From positions 1 through 64,000 of the forward strand of contig JBIOHP010000024.1 of assembly GCA_044449065.1 (NCBI GenBank): a DNA stretch of 64,000 nucleotides. The letters run 5' to 3'. The notes under the pieces are model-generated. The model was not told the DNA's origin and searched no databases. It saw only the letters and a program-made list of their open reading frames with translations. Positions 16,630 to 24,659 of this stretch are shown here, in pieces (the first letter of the stretch is position 1; every line of letters starts with the position of its first letter). The position numbers and the translations under genes were made by a program. Origin of the DNA: JBIOHP01 sp044449065 (lineage in GTDB: Bacteria > Bacteroidota > Ignavibacteria > UBA10030 > SZUA-254).

Positions 16630-17025
16630 ATGGGCACGCTCATTAACCGCGGGAAGCAAACATCAACGCGGAAATATCTTCGTAATAACTCGACGAAGGT
16701 AGAGAGACTTCTTTGGTCAAAATTAAAAGGGAGCCAGGTGCTTGATTATAAATTCCGAAGGCAGCAAGGCGTCGGATCGTATATCATCGATTTTTATTGT
16801 CCGGAGGTTATGTTAGCTATTGAGATCGACGGCGAAACCCATCTGACTCCCGACGAGAAAGAATATGACCGGATTCGCCAACATGAGATCGAAGAACTCG
16901 GAATTCAGTTTTTACGTTTCACGAACCGTGATGTGTACGATAATATCAACGGAATATTGCAAAGGATAGGCGAGAGGTTGTTAATGTTATCAAAGTTCAC
17001 TCCCGATAAGCCCACCCCAGATTAA
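16630..17025 (+). CDS. DUF559 endonuclease-like protein
   Basis: A 131-residue protein of the DUF559 family, related to very-short-patch-repair (Vsr-like) endonucleases with a PD-(D/E)xK fold. Characteristic features are LRNNSTKVERLLWSKL (around 17-32), KFRRQQGVGSYIIDFYCPE with the catalytic-type Asp in IIDF, and AIEIDGETH further on. The frame ends TPDKPTPD because its last codons lie inside the inverted end of the repeat element beginning at 17010. Both flanks are members of one element family, so the gene may be part of, or cargo of, that element. No DNA target or partner is evident. Confidence 0.85.
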   Translation: MGTLINRGKQTSTRKYLRNNSTKVERLLWSKLKGSQVLDYKFRRQQGVGSYIIDFYCPEVMLAIEIDGETHLTPDEKEYDRIRQHEIEELGIQFLRFTNRDVYDNINGILQRIGERLLMLSKFTPDKPTPD

Positions 17026-17208
17026 GATTATTCGTTACCAGAAATTATTCATGCCCCTCCCTTAACGCCCGTCCTGTTGGACGGTCAGGGAGGGGTGACG
17101 CAGCTACGGGTTAGGCAATTAAACGTTGTAATATGCAAGTTGCATGTTGATAACCGTTCCCATCCTGTAAGGGAGGGGACGATCCGCATCGGCGGATCGG
17201 GGGCGGGC
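17010..17208. repeat. TIR-bearing palindromic element B
   Basis: Ends are GCCCACCCC (17010-17018) and GGGGCGGGC (17200-17208). It contains the same order of arms as element A. The internal hairpin CGATCCGC/GCGGATCG (17180-17199) differs from that of A by a C-to-T change matched by G-to-A on the other arm. An extra GTCC/GGAC arm is present in the first hairpin. Confidence 0.75.
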
Positions 17209-17252
17209 GAAATGGGGTCGAGCCGCTACCTCTCCATTCCCCCCAAAATATC

Positions 17253-17281
17253 TTGAATATATACCAATTTTTGGTTATAAT
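17253..17281 (+). promoter_or_regulatory. Promoter of the foldase/MoxR operon
   Basis: TTGAAT (17253-17258), 17 bp, TATAAT (17276-17281). It lies about 60 bp before the ATG at 17344 and just outside repeat element B. Confidence 0.6.
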
Positions 17282-17343
17282 ATAAGTTCTAATTTATTTT
17301 AACCATTGAAGATACGGGATAGAAAATGAAAGGCGACTTTCTC

Positions 17344-19359
17344 ATGAATTCACTAAAACAACTAATATTCATCATTTTTGGGATAACTTTCTTCTTGATT
17401 GGCTGCGCTCCAAAAGAGAGCGAGAGTGTCGTTGCCGAGATAGGTTCACACAAAGTCAACATGGGTGAATATGAGAATTTCTTCGCCAAGAACAGCGGCG
17501 GGTGGGAAGCCGCCAAAGACAGCACGATGGAATCGCGGGAGCATTTTCTCGATCTCCTCGTAAACTATCGTCTCAAACTTCAGGACGCCTACGACCGGAA
17601 TCTGCAAAACGATCCCGAGCTGGTTTCGGAGATTACGGAATACCGCTCAAGTCTCGCATCGTCGTTTATCATCGATAAGGAAATCACAACCCCCGGTGTG
17701 CAGCACCTTTATGATTTGAAGAAAGAAGAAATCCGCGCCCAGTACATTCTCATCGCATTGAAGCAGGATGCAACCCCCGAAGATACCGCGAAGGCATGGT
17801 CAAAAGCGATGGAAGTCGTTAAGCTCGCCCAGGCGGGTGGAAACTTTGATTCCCTGGTCGCAAAATATTCCGAAGACGAAGCGTCAAAAGACGTCCGTGG
17901 CGACATTTATTATTTTACCGGCGGCATGTTGATGTTCCCGCTGGAGACCGCCGCGTATTCTATGAAAAAAGGCGAGATCAGCGCGATGCCTGTCAGGACG
18001 CCCTTAGGATACGATATTCTCAAGATCACAGATCGTCAACCGGCGCGCGGCTCAATGAAAGCCCGCCATCTCATGATCCGTTTTCCCGCAGAAGTAGATT
18101 CCGCGAAAGATACGCTCGTGCCGCTCTCGAAAATTAAAGAGATGCAGGATAGTCTGAAGAAGGGTTGGGACTTTGCCAAGCTCGCGATGAAGTTTTCGGA
18201 TGACGGCGGCAGCGCTTCCAACGGCGGCGATCTCGGATGGTTTGAACGTCGGCGATGGATCCAGGCGTTCGATGAAGCCGCATTCAAACTCAGTCCGGGT
18301 GAAACGTCCCCCATCGTTAAGACGCAATACGGTTACCATCTCATCCACTGCGACAGCGTCAAAAGTATGCCAAGTTACGAGGGTATGCAGGAGGATTTGA
18401 AAAAATTATACCAGCAGTATCGCTTCAACGATGATTATAACGCGTATGTCCAGAAAATGAAGACCGATTACAAGTATACCTTCAACGACCAACTTTTCGA
18501 GTCTATGGCAAAAGGTCTCGATTCTACCAGGACGATAGAAGACAGCGCCTGGATTCCGAATCTACCTCCGGATCTTCGCAAACAAATTCTCTACACGGTG
18601 AGCGGTAAAAATTTTACGCTCGATACTGCGCTCTCCATCTTGACCAGACGACCGGATTATAAAAATACTTCTCTCCGGAAAAGCGAATTGAGATCGAAGT
18701 TCGATCACATCGGGGAAACTCTGCTCTTCGATGAAAAGGCAGTCGGTCTGGAATCCCGTTATTCCGACTTCGACGCGCTCATGAAAGATTATGAGGACGG
18801 CATTGTGTTGTTTAAGGCGGAGCAGATGCAGGTGTGGAACAAAATCACCATCGGCGACAGTTTGTTGAAGGCATATTTTAACGCGAACCGGACGAAATTC
18901 TTGGCTCCGGCGAAAGTAAACATTGCGGAAATTCATCTTTCTACCGATACCCTCGCCATGATGGCGTACGATACATTGACGAAAGGCGCGGACTTCGGAA
19001 AGTTAGCCGATATCTATAACGACGACAATGAATTGAAATCTAAACAAGGCGTTCGCGGGCTTGAGCCGGTCAATACCGACGAGTTGACGAAATATGCCGA
19101 TAGTCTCAATGTTGGCGAGCTCTCCGATCCGATCCCGCTCGAGACCGGCGGCTACAGCATCATCAAGGTAATTTCGAAAGAACCCGGCCGCCAGAAAACA
19201 TTTGAGGAAGCGGGCGCCGAAGTATCCAACACGCTGCAGGAATCGGAATCAAAACGCATAGAAGGGGCATGGCTGGACCAGTTGATGCAAAAGTATCCCG
19301 TGGTAAAACATAAGGAGCAATTAGTAAAAGCATTTATATCCACTCCGCCGATGAAATGA
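17344..19359 (+). CDS. PpiC/SurA-type peptidyl-prolyl isomerase lipoprotein
   Basis: About 671 residues from ATG 17344 (the frame also opens at 17326). A lipoprotein signal ends at FFLIGCAP with Cys near residue 21. Three parvulin-like segments are visible: around residues 135-230 (AQAGGNFDSLVAKYSED, then TPLGYDILKI), around 240-335 (KARHLMIRF, DLGWFERRRW, TQYGYHLIHC), and a weaker one near 520-610 (VNIAEIHLS, ETGGYSIIKV). This suggests a periplasmic chaperone for outer-membrane proteins. It is the first of three consecutive foldase genes and overlaps the next by 4 bp (ATGA). The size is nearly twice that of ordinary PpiC lipoproteins. Confidence 0.85.
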   Translation: MNSLKQLIFIIFGITFFLIGCAPKESESVVAEIGSHKVNMGEYENFFAKNSGGWEAAKDSTMESREHFLDLLVNYRLKLQDAYDRNLQNDPELVSEITEYRSSLASSFIIDKEITTPGVQHLYDLKKEEIRAQYILIALKQDATPEDTAKAWSKAMEVVKLAQAGGNFDSLVAKYSEDEASKDVRGDIYYFTGGMLMFPLETAAYSMKKGEISAMPVRTPLGYDILKITDRQPARGSMKARHLMIRFPAEVDSAKDTLVPLSKIKEMQDSLKKGWDFAKLAMKFSDDGGSASNGGDLGWFERRRWIQAFDEAAFKLSPGETSPIVKTQYGYHLIHCDSVKSMPSYEGMQEDLKKLYQQYRFNDDYNAYVQKMKTDYKYTFNDQLFESMAKGLDSTRTIEDSAWIPNLPPDLRKQILYTVSGKNFTLDTALSILTRRPDYKNTSLRKSELRSKFDHIGETLLFDEKAVGLESRYSDFDALMKDYEDGIVLFKAEQMQVWNKITIGDSLLKAYFNANRTKFLAPAKVNIAEIHLSTDTLAMMAYDTLTKGADFGKLADIYNDDNELKSKQGVRGLEPVNTDELTKYADSLNVGELSDPIPLETGGYSIIKVISKEPGRQKTFEEAGAEVSNTLQESESKRIEGAWLDQLMQKYPVVKHKEQLVKAFISTPPMK

Positions 19360-20225
19360 AAACTTTCGCTATCGGTCTTCTGCTCCTGGCTGGGGTAATA
19401 GCGGGCGGATGCAACCGACAACCGCCGGATGAAAAAATCATCGCGAGAGTCGGCACCATGCGATTGACGATGGACGATGCGAGACATTCGATCGATACTT
19501 CACAGGGACCTTTTGAAAATCAACTGCCCGGCTATATCTCGCTGTGGGTAACGAATACGCTCTTGTACCAGGAGGCGCAGCGCGAGGGGATCGATAATAC
19601 CGATCTCTTCCGCGGGCAGATTGAAGAGACCCGCCGTCAGATTGCCATCCAGGACTTGCTCCAAAAAAATATCTATGCGGATACCGCGGGCATTAATGAA
19701 CAAGCGTTGCGGTCGTATTTCAGCCAGCATGGAAATGAATTTTTTGTCACTGAAGATATGATCAAGTTAAATACCATCAATTTTGTGTCGCGGGAAGGAG
19801 CCGGCACGTTTGCCGCCTCGGTTGTTCAGGCGCGTTCATGGGACGCGGCCCTTGCAAAGGCGCGGAGTTCCATGACACTCTCGCCGGAAATTGTCTCGGT
19901 TGCGGAGAATCAATATTTCTCGCAGCGAACTGCGTTTCCACCGGAGCTGTGGAAGGTTGCTTCGACCCTGGACGCCGGCGAAGTTTCCTTTCCGGTCAAA
20001 ACCAATCTCGGTTATTTTATTATTCAACTTCTCTCTGTGCTGCCGCAGGGGAAAAAAGCGGAGTTCGATCTCGTTCGCGACGAGGTGAAGAACCGCTATC
20101 TCATTGAACAACGCCGGATGCGCTACGAGCAATATCTTGGAACTCTCCGTAAACGATATGATGTTGAAATATTAGTGAACGCCGGTAAAATACAGGATAC
20201 AACCCAGGTGCACCCGCATGAATAA
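19356..20225 (+). CDS. SurA/PpiC-like lipoprotein lacking a clear catalytic core
   Basis: A 289-residue lipoprotein (signal ending VIAGGC, Cys 19). It has the SurA-N-like helical domain (IARVGTMRLTMDDARHS, then a long helix with TNTLLYQEAQREGI) and a C-terminal parvulin-like piece ending TNLGYFIIQLLS, but the usual F-D-x-A-x-x-S segment is not apparent. It may act as a chaperone without isomerase activity. It overlaps both neighbours, by 4 and 8 bp. Confidence 0.75.
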   Translation: MKTFAIGLLLLAGVIAGGCNRQPPDEKIIARVGTMRLTMDDARHSIDTSQGPFENQLPGYISLWVTNTLLYQEAQREGIDNTDLFRGQIEETRRQIAIQDLLQKNIYADTAGINEQALRSYFSQHGNEFFVTEDMIKLNTINFVSREGAGTFAASVVQARSWDAALAKARSSMTLSPEIVSVAENQYFSQRTAFPPELWKVASTLDAGEVSFPVKTNLGYFIIQLLSVLPQGKKAEFDLVRDEVKNRYLIEQRRMRYEQYLGTLRKRYDVEILVNAGKIQDTTQVHPHE

Positions 20226-21510
20226 AAAGATTCGCCGTCAGGTGAGCATTGCCCTTCTATCGCTATTTATCAGTTTCAGTATCGCGGCGTCTCAACCGGT
20301 AGCGCTTGACCGCATCGTCGCCGTTGTTGGGAAAGAAGCGCTCTTACTTTCCGATCTGAAAGCGCAGACAGAATTTTTTGTTTTGAACAATCATGTCGAT
20401 CCGAATACGCCCGATTTACAAAAACAGGTGCTCGATGGGATGATTAATGAAAAATTGCTTCTTGCTAAAGCGCTGGAGGATACCAACATTACCGTAACTG
20501 ACGAGGAAGTGACTACGGAGCTCGACGGCGTGCTCGCGCAGCGGATTCAGCAGGCAGGATCCGAGAAACGGCTCGAAGAGATTTATGGGATGCCGCTCAA
20601 CCGGATGAAACGGGAATTCCGGGATGATATGCGGAAACAGTTGTATATCCGGAAAGTTCAGCAAGCGAAATTTGCGGATGTGACGGCTTCACGGGATGAA
20701 GTGGAAAAATTCTTCACCCAGTATAGAGACAGCTTGCCGAGAGTGCCGGAAGAACTTGAACTGTACCATATCTTTAAGATCCCGAAGGTGAGCGAAGGAG
20801 CGAAGAATCTCGTTAAAGAGAAAGCGCAAAAAATTCTGGACTCTATTAAAGCGGGTGGAGATTTTGCCGATTTCGCGAAGCGATATTCCGACGATAAAGG
20901 GTCGGCGCCGGGCGGCGGGGACCTTAATTTTGTGAGGCGCGGCGAATTCGTAAAAGAATTTGAGGAGATCGTGTTCAGTCTGAAGGAAAAAGAACTCTCG
21001 GGTCTCGTTGAAACGCCCTTCGGAATTCACATCATTCAGTTGTTGGAACGGCGGGGCGAGCAGGTTCACTCGCGTCATATTTTATTCAAGATTCCGGAAG
21101 ATAGCACGAGCGTCAAAACCACGAAGGATTATCTTCTTGCCTTGAAAGACAGTCTCAAAGCCGGCAGGAGTTTTTACGACCTGGCGAATAAATATTCCGA
21201 CGACAAAGAAACCGCTCCGGTCGGCGGCTTGATCGGAAGGTATCCCATCACCCAGCTCGACGATGATATTATTGCCACCACGAAAACTTTGAAAGAAGGA
21301 GAGGTGAGCGATCCCGTTGAAGTTGCGTCGGGCTCTGCAAAAGGTTATCATATATTATACTTGAAGCGAAGAATTCCGGAACATACGATGAATTTGAACG
21401 ATGATTGGAACCGGATTGAGCAACTGACGGTAAAATTTAATCAATCGACCGAATATCAGAAATGGCTCAAACAACTTCGTGATGAAATTTATTGGGACAT
21501 ACGATTATAA
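20218..21510 (+). CDS. surA: SurA-like periplasmic chaperone/prolyl isomerase
   Basis: A 430-residue protein in classical SurA order: signal peptide (ending SIAASQP), SurA N-terminal domain starting VALDRIVAVVGKEALLLSD, then two parvulin domains, the first around residues 180-285 (DFADFAKRYSDDKGSAPGGG, ETPFGIHIIQL) and the second around 287-390 (HSRHILFKIP, YDLANKYSDDKETAPVGG). It escorts outer-membrane proteins through the periplasm. With the two upstream lipoproteins it forms a three-foldase cluster. A TTG-initiated moxR gene follows 15 bp later. Confidence 0.9.
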   Translation: MNKKIRRQVSIALLSLFISFSIAASQPVALDRIVAVVGKEALLLSDLKAQTEFFVLNNHVDPNTPDLQKQVLDGMINEKLLLAKALEDTNITVTDEEVTTELDGVLAQRIQQAGSEKRLEEIYGMPLNRMKREFRDDMRKQLYIRKVQQAKFADVTASRDEVEKFFTQYRDSLPRVPEELELYHIFKIPKVSEGAKNLVKEKAQKILDSIKAGGDFADFAKRYSDDKGSAPGGGDLNFVRRGEFVKEFEEIVFSLKEKELSGLVETPFGIHIIQLLERRGEQVHSRHILFKIPEDSTSVKTTKDYLLALKDSLKAGRSFYDLANKYSDDKETAPVGGLIGRYPITQLDDDIIATTKTLKEGEVSDPVEVASGSAKGYHILYLKRRIPEHTMNLNDDWNRIEQLTVKFNQSTEYQKWLKQLRDEIYWDIRL

Positions 21511-21525
21511 AAGATAGGAAGACAC

Positions 21526-22530
21526 TTGAATACAACACCCGCCCCCATTGTATCGAATGATGTTGAAGCTGTAAGCGCGCTCCGATCGCACTTTGTCGAG
21601 ATTCGTCAGGAAATCGGCAAAGTTATTATCGGACAGGAACATGTGATCGAGCATCTCCTCATCGGAATGCTTTCCCGCGGGCATTGCCTCCTCATCGGCG
21701 TGCCGGGACTTGCGAAAACGCTCCTTATTAAAACGCTGGCGGAAGTTCTCGACCTGCAGTTCAGCCGTATCCAGTTTACTCCCGATCTAATGCCAAGCGA
21801 TATCACCGGAACGGAGATCATCGAAGATAACCGCTCCACGGGTTCGAAATCGTTCAAGTTTATTAAAGGTCCGGTATTTACCAATATCCTCCTCGCCGAT
21901 GAAATTAACAGAACGCCTCCCAAAACTCAGGCGGCGCTTCTTGAAGCAATGCAGGAGCATCACGTAACGGCAGCCGGTCAAAAATATACGCTTGAGGAAC
22001 CGTTCTTTTGCCTTGCGACGCAGAATCCCATTGAACAGGAGGGAACGTATCCTCTGCCCGAAGCTCAATTAGACCGTTTCATGTTCAATCTCTGGCTCGA
22101 TTATCCTTCGTTGCAGGAAGAATTGGAGATAGTAAAGGCGACGACCAGTATGTTCACGCCGACCTTGAAACATATTCTGAACGCATCCCAGATCAATTTT
22201 TACCAGGACCTTGTGCGGCGCGTGCCGGTGGCGGATAATGTTGTTTCGTTCGCGGTTAACCTCGTTAGCCGCACCAGACCCACGACGAGCTCATCGCCGC
22301 AGTTCATCAAAGATTGGTTGAGCTGGGGAGCGGGACCTCGCGCGTCACAATATCTCATCCTCGGCGCAAAGACAAAAGCAATACTCGAAGGGCGCCACAC
22401 ACCAGATATGGACGACGTCCGCAGCATTGCCGGTCCGGTGCTCCGTCACCGCATCGTTCCGAATTTCAACGCCGAAGCAGATGGCGTAACGCCAATTAAA
22501 ATTATTGAAAAACTTCTCAACAACGATTGA
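21526..22530 (+). CDS. MoxR-family AAA+ ATPase
   Basis: A 334-residue MoxR-type AAA+ chaperone. Walker A is GVPGLAKT near residues 58-65, Walker B is NILLADEINR near 122-131, and the ATQNPIEQEGTYPLPEAQLDRF block is unmistakable. The start is TTG 21526 with AGGAAG 4 bp upstream. MoxR ATPases normally pair with DUF58 and VWA proteins. Here a VWA-type membrane protein lies two genes downstream but no DUF58 gene is present. Confidence 0.92.
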   Translation: MNTTPAPIVSNDVEAVSALRSHFVEIRQEIGKVIIGQEHVIEHLLIGMLSRGHCLLIGVPGLAKTLLIKTLAEVLDLQFSRIQFTPDLMPSDITGTEIIEDNRSTGSKSFKFIKGPVFTNILLADEINRTPPKTQAALLEAMQEHHVTAAGQKYTLEEPFFCLATQNPIEQEGTYPLPEAQLDRFMFNLWLDYPSLQEELEIVKATTSMFTPTLKHILNASQINFYQDLVRRVPVADNVVSFAVNLVSRTRPTTSSSPQFIKDWLSWGAGPRASQYLILGAKTKAILEGRHTPDMDDVRSIAGPVLRHRIVPNFNAEADGVTPIKIIEKLLNND

Positions 22531-22550
22531 TTTTATTTTCCGGGGCTGTC

Positions 22551-24656
22551 ATGAGACGGATGAAATTGAATCTCTATCTGGAGATCGCATTATTCATTCT
22601 GATCGTATGTAGTTCGCGATCAACGATTGCGCAAACCCGCAGCAACTATTGGGTATATTTTTCCGATAAGGGACCAACTGCGCCCCTGCAAGGCGCCCTA
22701 ATGAATTATAGTCACTCCTATGAAGACGTTCTTTCCTTTGTTCATCCCCGCGCCCTTGCGCGCCGGGCAAAAGTTCTTCCCCCGGATCAATTAGTGGACT
22801 ACAGCGATATCTCCGTTTCGCAGGACTATATTGACAAGGTCAATGAGTTTGGTGGTATTCTGAGGGTGAAGAGCCGTTGGTTAAATGCCGCAAGTTTTCT
22901 CTTAACTCCCGGCGAAGTGGCGGCGGTTTCGAAACTGCCGATGGTTATAAAAGTCACTCCGGTTCGCCGTTTTTATTCAATAAAACCAACCCGAAATTAT
23001 CTCGCGAAAGAAAATCCTTCGTTGCTTAAAACAACGTCGCTGGATTACGGTTTATCGGCTGCGCAGCTCACCGCGGTCAATGTTCCGCAGCTTCATGATA
23101 TCGGTATAACGGCGAATAATATTATCATCGGGATGCTCGATTCCGGTTTCCGGTGGCGCACCCATGAATCACTCTATACGCGTCATGTGATCGCCGAACA
23201 CGATTTCATCTGGAACAGGGATACCACTGCCAATGGACCGAAAGACAGCTCGTATCAGGATGAACACGGAACGCTAACCTTTTCCGCGCTTGGTGGATAT
23301 ATGCCCGGTAAATTGATCGGTCCCGCATTCAATGCATCGTTTATTCTGGCGAAGACCGAGTGGGTTCCCGGCGAGGATTATTCCGGCGAAGAAGATAACT
23401 GGGCTGCGGGTATTGAATGGGAGGAAGGATTGGGTGCGGATGTGGTGAGCAGCTCCGTCGGCTATAACACATTTTCGGATGCGAACGGGTATACATGGGA
23501 GAACGGCGATTTCAACGGGAGAACTTCGGTGACGGCAAAGGCGGCTGTCCGCGCCGCGCGTCTCGGGGTAGTTGTTTGTGACGCGATGGGTAACGAGGGG
23601 AACGGCGATGGCGTAATCGGGACGATGCTCACGCCCGCCGACGCCGATAGTATCGTATCGGTCGGAGCGATTAATTTCAAGAAGCAGTTGGAAGGTTTTT
23701 CTTCCACCGGTCCGACCAATGACGGAAGATTTAAACCCGATGTAGTCGCTCCGGGGAGCGCTATCTATTGCGCGGATCATTCGGGTTTCAGCGCATATTT
23801 TTATCAGTCAGGCACATCTCTTGCAACGCCGTTAACTGCCGGCAGCGCCGCGCTGATGTTATCGGCGCGCCCCGAGTTAAAACCGATGCAGGTTATCAAT
23901 GCATTGCACGCAAACGCTGATAAGAGTCTTGTTGATGCGCGCTGGTCTTCCTTTCCGAATAATTTCGTCGGATGGGGAGCGGTGGACGCATTGAACGCGG
24001 CTCTTTCCTTCGGTCCCATATTTAGCAATAAGCCGTTTATTCAGAGCGACGGGGTTGCAAACGTAGTCTCCGTTTATGTTCTATCGAAATTCGGGGTCAA
24101 ACCGGATAGCGTTATCATGCATTACGCCCACAGTTCAGATTCTATTTACACATCTTTGCCGATGGCTCTTGATTCCTCGATACTCTATCCCACGTCGGGA
24201 CGGTATCTTGTGAATCTTGCTCCGGAAGTATGGGGAACGCCGGTGAAATTTTACATTGATGCGCGCGACAGTTCAGGTAATAGCTACCGGAGTCCCGCCC
24301 CGGTGTTGAATACCGTGTGGACATTCCGGTATGGCGAAACGGGAGTGCCAAATACTCCTGAACAACCTACGCTCTTTCATCTGTTTCAAAATTTTCCCAA
24401 TCCGTTCAATCCGGCTACGACCATCACGCGGGTGCCCTTCGATACTCCTACACCCGTACAACTCGATATCGCTATTTTTAATATCCTCGGTCAGCGGGTG
24501 AGGATTTTATATCAAGGTGAATCAACCCTTGCCCAAAACTCTCTTATCTGGAATGGGAAGGACGACCACGGAATTACCCTCCCCAGCGGCGTTTATATTT
24601 GTAGAATGGCGACGCCCTTTTCCGTTTCGACAACGCGGATGATGATAATCCGGTAA
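22551..24656 (+). CDS. Secreted subtilisin-like protease with C-terminal sorting domain
   Basis: About 701 residues from ATG 22551 (GGGG six bases upstream; a TTG at 22527 is also in frame). A signal peptide precedes an inhibitor-like prodomain. The S8 catalytic triad is D197 (GMLDSG), H239 (DEHGT) and S423 (SGTSLATP). The tail carries NFPNPFNPATTI followed by the FlgD-like ILGQRV...WNGKDDHG...LPSGVYI block, the usual type IX or FCB sorting domain. The product is presumably exported to the cell surface or medium. It lies inside the foldase/MoxR operon. Confidence 0.92.
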   Translation: MRRMKLNLYLEIALFILIVCSSRSTIAQTRSNYWVYFSDKGPTAPLQGALMNYSHSYEDVLSFVHPRALARRAKVLPPDQLVDYSDISVSQDYIDKVNEFGGILRVKSRWLNAASFLLTPGEVAAVSKLPMVIKVTPVRRFYSIKPTRNYLAKENPSLLKTTSLDYGLSAAQLTAVNVPQLHDIGITANNIIIGMLDSGFRWRTHESLYTRHVIAEHDFIWNRDTTANGPKDSSYQDEHGTLTFSALGGYMPGKLIGPAFNASFILAKTEWVPGEDYSGEEDNWAAGIEWEEGLGADVVSSSVGYNTFSDANGYTWENGDFNGRTSVTAKAAVRAARLGVVVCDAMGNEGNGDGVIGTMLTPADADSIVSVGAINFKKQLEGFSSTGPTNDGRFKPDVVAPGSAIYCADHSGFSAYFYQSGTSLATPLTAGSAALMLSARPELKPMQVINALHANADKSLVDARWSSFPNNFVGWGAVDALNAALSFGPIFSNKPFIQSDGVANVVSVYVLSKFGVKPDSVIMHYAHSSDSIYTSLPMALDSSILYPTSGRYLVNLAPEVWGTPVKFYIDARDSSGNSYRSPAPVLNTVWTFRYGETGVPNTPEQPTLFHLFQNFPNPFNPATTITRVPFDTPTPVQLDIAIFNILGQRVRILYQGESTLAQNSLIWNGKDDHGITLPSGVYICRMATPFSVSTTRMMIIR

Positions 24657-24659
24657 GGA

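Noticed and set aside
14000..17300. Insertion sequence or integrase
   Set aside because: No transposase, recombinase or integrase motif is present; only repeats and truncated genes suggest mobility.
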